A DNA stretch of 40,070 bases from a virus, in the IMG/VR virus record IMGVR_UViG_3300031711_000011, positions 1-40,070 of that record; one strand, written 5' to 3'. The notes beneath the pieces were generated by a model. It worked only from the letters and a program-made list of their open reading frames with translations, made no database searches and had not been told where the DNA came from. Shown one piece after another: positions 37,556 through 40,070 of this stretch (position 1 is the stretch's first letter; each line of letters starts with the position of its first letter). The translations under genes and the position numbers were made by a program.

Positions 37556-39675
37556 TGCCGGCGCAGAACTTGACCACCGCGAACGTGGGTATTCCGATAC
37601 CGCTGGCGTACGGGTTCAACCGGATCACCGGAAATCAGCTCGGCTTCATAACTAACCCGCCGTCGACGTCGACGCCGCCGTATCCGCCCATGGCCGGCAG
37701 TTTTCCGCTGATGCAGGTGGGCTTTTGGGCCGGCGGCGAGGGGGAGTGGGACGGCCCCGACTCGGTGTTTATCTTTAACAGCCGGATGCTGGCGTACTCA
37801 TCGAACGGCACCTATATTCCGCCTGACCCAACGACGGGCACGATTCCCCCGGACGGCAGCTCCGACTACACGTCGCCGCTGGTGGGCACGCTGAATTTCT
37901 TCCACTTTCATCCGGGAGTTGATGCGGCGCTGAACGGGCACCCCGATAACGCGAAGCAGGGACTCGATTCACTGTGGGGCTGGTTCAAGGGCCTAGTAAC
38001 TTCGCTGCGCTACACACGCACCGCTTACTGGGGAATAGGTTGGACGCCACAGATTGGCTCGAGCCCCGGCGCGATGACCCCCGTGCTGGACATGCGTTGC
38101 ATGCGCTGCCGGATCTACGACGCGAGCGGCAACCAGATTGGGTACCAGTTCACGACTAATACCATTTGGCATGTTGTGGACATGTATCTGCGCCGGATAG
38201 TGAAGCCGGAATACCACATTGATGCGACCCTGGGGCCTGACCCTTTAACCGATGCGGAGCGGAATTGCTTCCGGTGGGACCTGATTGCGGCGGCCGCAGA
38301 CGCATTCGATGCACTCGGTTTCAGCGGTTCCTACGCGTTTACGGCCGGCGGCAACGTATCTGCCGCGGTGGAACAGATGCTGCTGGTGTGCCGCGGTTAC
38401 AGGCAGTTTCCCGCCGGCCAACTCGCGCTCTATGTGGATGGTCCGCGGGATCCGGTTTTCACCGTCGCCGGCGCGATGCTGCTGCCGAATTCATTCCAGG
38501 CAGACGAGTCGCTGGTGCACCAGAACCCTAACAGGTACATTGCCAACTGGCTGGAAACCAATTTGCCGGCCGTATGTGAGATTGCGACCATCTCGCGGAG
38601 TGGGAGCACCACCACAATCACGACCACCGGCCCGAATCCCTGCGCGGAGCATGACTTTATTGTTGTGGGCGGCGTTGAGGATGATCGCTTCGATTCAGGC
38701 TATTGGGTGCAGAGCGTGGACGACAGCGGGGTGATCACAGCGATCGGCGGATCCGCGCCTGACAGTACGTCTTCGGCTGGGGGGTTTATTGGCTATCTGG
38801 AGGCGCGTTTCTCCAAGCGGGCGGCTGAAGCACCGCCTCACCAGCAGCACCAGATGGCGATGGGCCAGGTGCTTCCTCCGAGCGCCGGCGGCAGCCGACT
38901 GAAGAGGGTAAAGGTCACTTACGATTACGCTAACTCGACATGGCAGCAGGCCATGCTGGTGCTCTTGTATGAGCGCTACCGGGACATCGGAGCGGACGTA
39001 GCCCCCTATCAGCCGCCGCAAAAGGTGCAATTAACTTTGTGGTCCGAGAGTGTAGATACGCCTGGAAATATCTTATGGAAGCGAGCTATCTGCGGAAATG
39101 TGATTACGCTGGACGAGACTGTCTTCCATGAGTTTGCCGGGTTATGGGAGATTGTTGAGGTTGAGCCGCATGGCTTGCAGGTGGATCCACTGCTGCAGGG
39201 CGGCGGCGAGATTCCCCAGCCGAGCGCGAATGCGGGCACGATCATTTTGACGCTGCAACAGTGGAATGCCGCGCGGTTCAGCGTGACCGCACCGGTGGCG
39301 ACGGCGAGTTTCCAGGTTGTGCCTGGCTCCTTCTTATTTAGCGGCGCTGGGGGAACCAGTTGGGCTGTTACGGGCGGAACTGTGACCTTGACCTCTGCCA
39401 GCGGGCCGCCGTCAGGGACCTATGAGATCACGGTAACGTGGTCGGGCATTACGGGCACAGCACCTGCCGGCGGCTTGCTGGATTACGACGATGGGGGCGT
39501 GGCTGTGTATTCGAATCAGTTTCCGATCCAGGTGGTGATTTATGACCCCACCAGCGAGGGGGGGAATTGCGTCTCGGTTTACCCGAGCGGGAGCACGCCA
39601 CCGGGAGGGTCCTCTGTGATCCTGACGGTGGCATCCCCGCCGGCTTTGGCGGCCAGCGCTTCCTACACCGTGTAG
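37555..39675 (+). CDS. Tail tip/host-specificity protein, 706 aa
   Basis: ATG 37555 overlaps the stop of the DUF2163 gene (TGATG). The N-terminal region (NVGIPIPLAYGFNRITGNQL; FPLMQVGFWAGGEGEWDGPD) is typical of the hub-forming tail tip. A central part has AVEQMLLVCRGYRQFPAGQL and KVQLTLWSESVDTPGNILWK. The last 130 residues are Ig-like or fibronectin-like (GSFLFSGAGGTSWAV; GPPSGTYEITVTWSGI). It is the last phage gene on the plus strand and likely contacts the host receptor. No separate fibre gene follows. Confidence 0.85.
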   Translation: MPAQNLTTANVGIPIPLAYGFNRITGNQLGFITNPPSTSTPPYPPMAGSFPLMQVGFWAGGEGEWDGPDSVFIFNSRMLAYSSNGTYIPPDPTTGTIPPDGSSDYTSPLVGTLNFFHFHPGVDAALNGHPDNAKQGLDSLWGWFKGLVTSLRYTRTAYWGIGWTPQIGSSPGAMTPVLDMRCMRCRIYDASGNQIGYQFTTNTIWHVVDMYLRRIVKPEYHIDATLGPDPLTDAERNCFRWDLIAAAADAFDALGFSGSYAFTAGGNVSAAVEQMLLVCRGYRQFPAGQLALYVDGPRDPVFTVAGAMLLPNSFQADESLVHQNPNRYIANWLETNLPAVCEIATISRSGSTTTITTTGPNPCAEHDFIVVGGVEDDRFDSGYWVQSVDDSGVITAIGGSAPDSTSSAGGFIGYLEARFSKRAAEAPPHQQHQMAMGQVLPPSAGGSRLKRVKVTYDYANSTWQQAMLVLLYERYRDIGADVAPYQPPQKVQLTLWSESVDTPGNILWKRAICGNVITLDETVFHEFAGLWEIVEVEPHGLQVDPLLQGGGEIPQPSANAGTIILTLQQWNAARFSVTAPVATASFQVVPGSFLFSGAGGTSWAVTGGTVTLTSASGPPSGTYEITVTWSGITGTAPAGGLLDYDDGGVAVYSNQFPIQVVIYDPTSEGGNCVSVYPSGSTPPGGSSVILTVASPPALAASASYTV

Positions 39676-39719
39676 CTATATGGGGGAAGGGGATTGTTGT
39701 GGGGTTGTGTGCCTATGAA

Positions 39720-39739
39720 AAACCGTATATTTTCGGTTT
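39720..39739 (+). terminator. Possible weak late terminator
   Basis: A 6-bp A/T-rich-ended stem (AAACCG 39720-39725, CGGTTT 39734-39739) with an 8-base loop lies 45 bp after the last structural gene. It is weak but well placed to end the late transcript before the phage end. Confidence 0.35.
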
Positions 39740-39748
39740 GCGAGGAAA

Positions 39749-39821
39749 TTACCGGAATTCTTTGTCGCTGCTTGCGACACGTAATTCCGGTAACCATCGA
39801 CACGTAATTCCGGCAGCCACA
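39749..39821. repeat. Putative right phage end with three transposase-binding sites
   Basis: Two direct copies of CGACACGTAATTCCGG (39775-39790 and 39798-39813) have starts 23 bp apart. A third copy in opposite orientation (39752-39767, 13 of 16 matching) lies inward. Read inward from 39821 the end begins 5'-TGTGGCTGCCGG, with the TG typical of Mu-type ends. Three clustered sites near a terminus match the Mu end plan. The exact terminus is inferred. A remnant of an IS21-type end is the main alternative. Confidence 0.6.
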
Positions 39822-39863
39822 TGCGGCAGCGCGATCCCCGGCAAAATCTCTTAGTCTCGAATA

Positions 39864-40070
39864 ATGGACCATCGAGGGGTGCGCGTCATCTTCATCCGCC
39901 ACGGCGAAAGCACAACCAACGCGGGCGCCGTCTGCGAAGACGGTGCCCTCGTGGAGCTGACCGAGCGCGGCTGGCAGCAAGCGCGCGACCTTGCAGCCGG
40001 CTGGACCGAAACTCCGGACCTGATCGTCACATCTCCCTACACGCGCGCTCGCCAAACGGCCCAGCCCACC
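39864..40070 (+). CDS. Host histidine phosphatase (PGM-like) family protein, partial
   Basis: ATG 39864 opens a frame that runs off the window (69 codons seen). The RHG signature VIFIRHGEST carries the catalytic histidine, and LTERGWQQARDLAAGW and LIVTSPYTRARQTAQP follow, all standard for the phosphoglycerate-mutase/histidine-phosphatase superfamily. It is on the far side of the putative phage end and is the only host gene here. GTG 39879 is an alternative start. Confidence 0.9.
   Translation, partial: MDHRGVRVIFIRHGESTTNAGAVCEDGALVELTERGWQQARDLAAGWTETPDLIVTSPYTRARQTAQPT

Larger units (their letters stand above)
1..39821. mobile_element. Mu-type transposable siphophage prophage (left end outside window)
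   Basis: The element combines a DDE transposase and partner ATPase on the minus strand with Mu-type packaging genes and a complete siphovirus tail module on the plus strand. The arrangement, early genes leftward and late genes rightward from a central switch, resembles the BcepMu and B3 type of transposable phage. The right boundary is placed at repeated sites just before a host gene and is inferred. The left boundary is not reached, because a fibre-like gene runs off position 1. No frameshift or disruption is evident in the essential genes, so the prophage looks intact within the window. Confidence 0.9.

Noticed and set aside
39749-39821. Complete insertion sequence at the right end
   Set aside because: No transposase gene lies between the repeats and the host gene, and the repeats fit phage-end sites. 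A solo IS21-type end is kept only as an alternative.
1-40070. CRISPR array or tRNA genes
   Set aside because: No regularly spaced direct repeats of CRISPR type and no cloverleaf-forming segments were seen on either strand.

Overview
This window is most of a transposable (Mu-type, replicative-transposition) siphophage prophage, followed by the start of a flanking bacterial gene. The DNA is GC-rich. The host is probably an Acidobacteriota member. That is an inference from the style of a small CheY-like protein, from CAGGGAW heptad repeats and from the fibre-like sequences; no rRNA or long host gene is present to confirm it.

Layout. (1) Positions 1-13950, minus strand: one nearly unbroken early operon of about 30 genes, most joined by ATGA, GTGA or TGATG stop/start overlaps. 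It starts with a TTG-initiated Ner/Cro-like protein and continues through a triple-HTH protein, the MuA-type DDE transposase, the MuB-type ATPase, many small Cys-rich proteins, several HTH proteins, a CheY-like receiver, a Fis-like HTH, an HNH nuclease and a GemA-like protein. It ends in two fibre-like genes, the last cut by the left edge. (2) Positions 13977-14026: the switch, with a sigma70-type leftward promoter and two identical operators. (3) Positions 13986-15726, plus strand: an XRE repressor, an ORF6C-like regulator, and a stand-alone protein homologous to the C-terminal half of the phage's own MuF head-morphogenesis protein. (4) Positions 15899-18164: lysis cassette (glucosaminidase endolysin, small Cys protein, holin, membrane-anchored PLD-like protein). 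(5) Positions 18376-28488: packaging and head (winged-helix protein, small and large terminase, DUF935 portal, MuF protein, protease/scaffold, decoration, major capsid, head-tail connector). (6) Positions 28485-39675: siphovirus tail (gpG-like, gp37-like, tube, assembly chaperone, tape measure, Dit-like protein with a carbohydrate-binding-type domain, DUF2163-like protein, tail-tip protein). No sheath or contractile baseplate gene is present. (7) Positions 39749-39821: repeats that look like transposase-binding sites, taken as the right phage end. (8) From 39864: a host histidine-phosphatase gene.

How it works together. The repressor probably binds the two operators and shuts the leftward early promoter. 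On derepression the early operon supplies transposase and ATPase for replicative transposition. A later activator (not identified; the Fis-like protein is one candidate) would turn on the rightward lysis and morphogenesis genes. The left phage end lies outside the window, so a target-site duplication cannot be checked.

The most unusual content is the orphan MuF-like gene inside the immunity cassette. Next are the degenerate CheY-like receiver in the early operon, the family of four related HTH modules, the TM/coiled-coil/PLD fusion in the lysis cassette, and the signal-peptide-bearing collagen/fibre protein.
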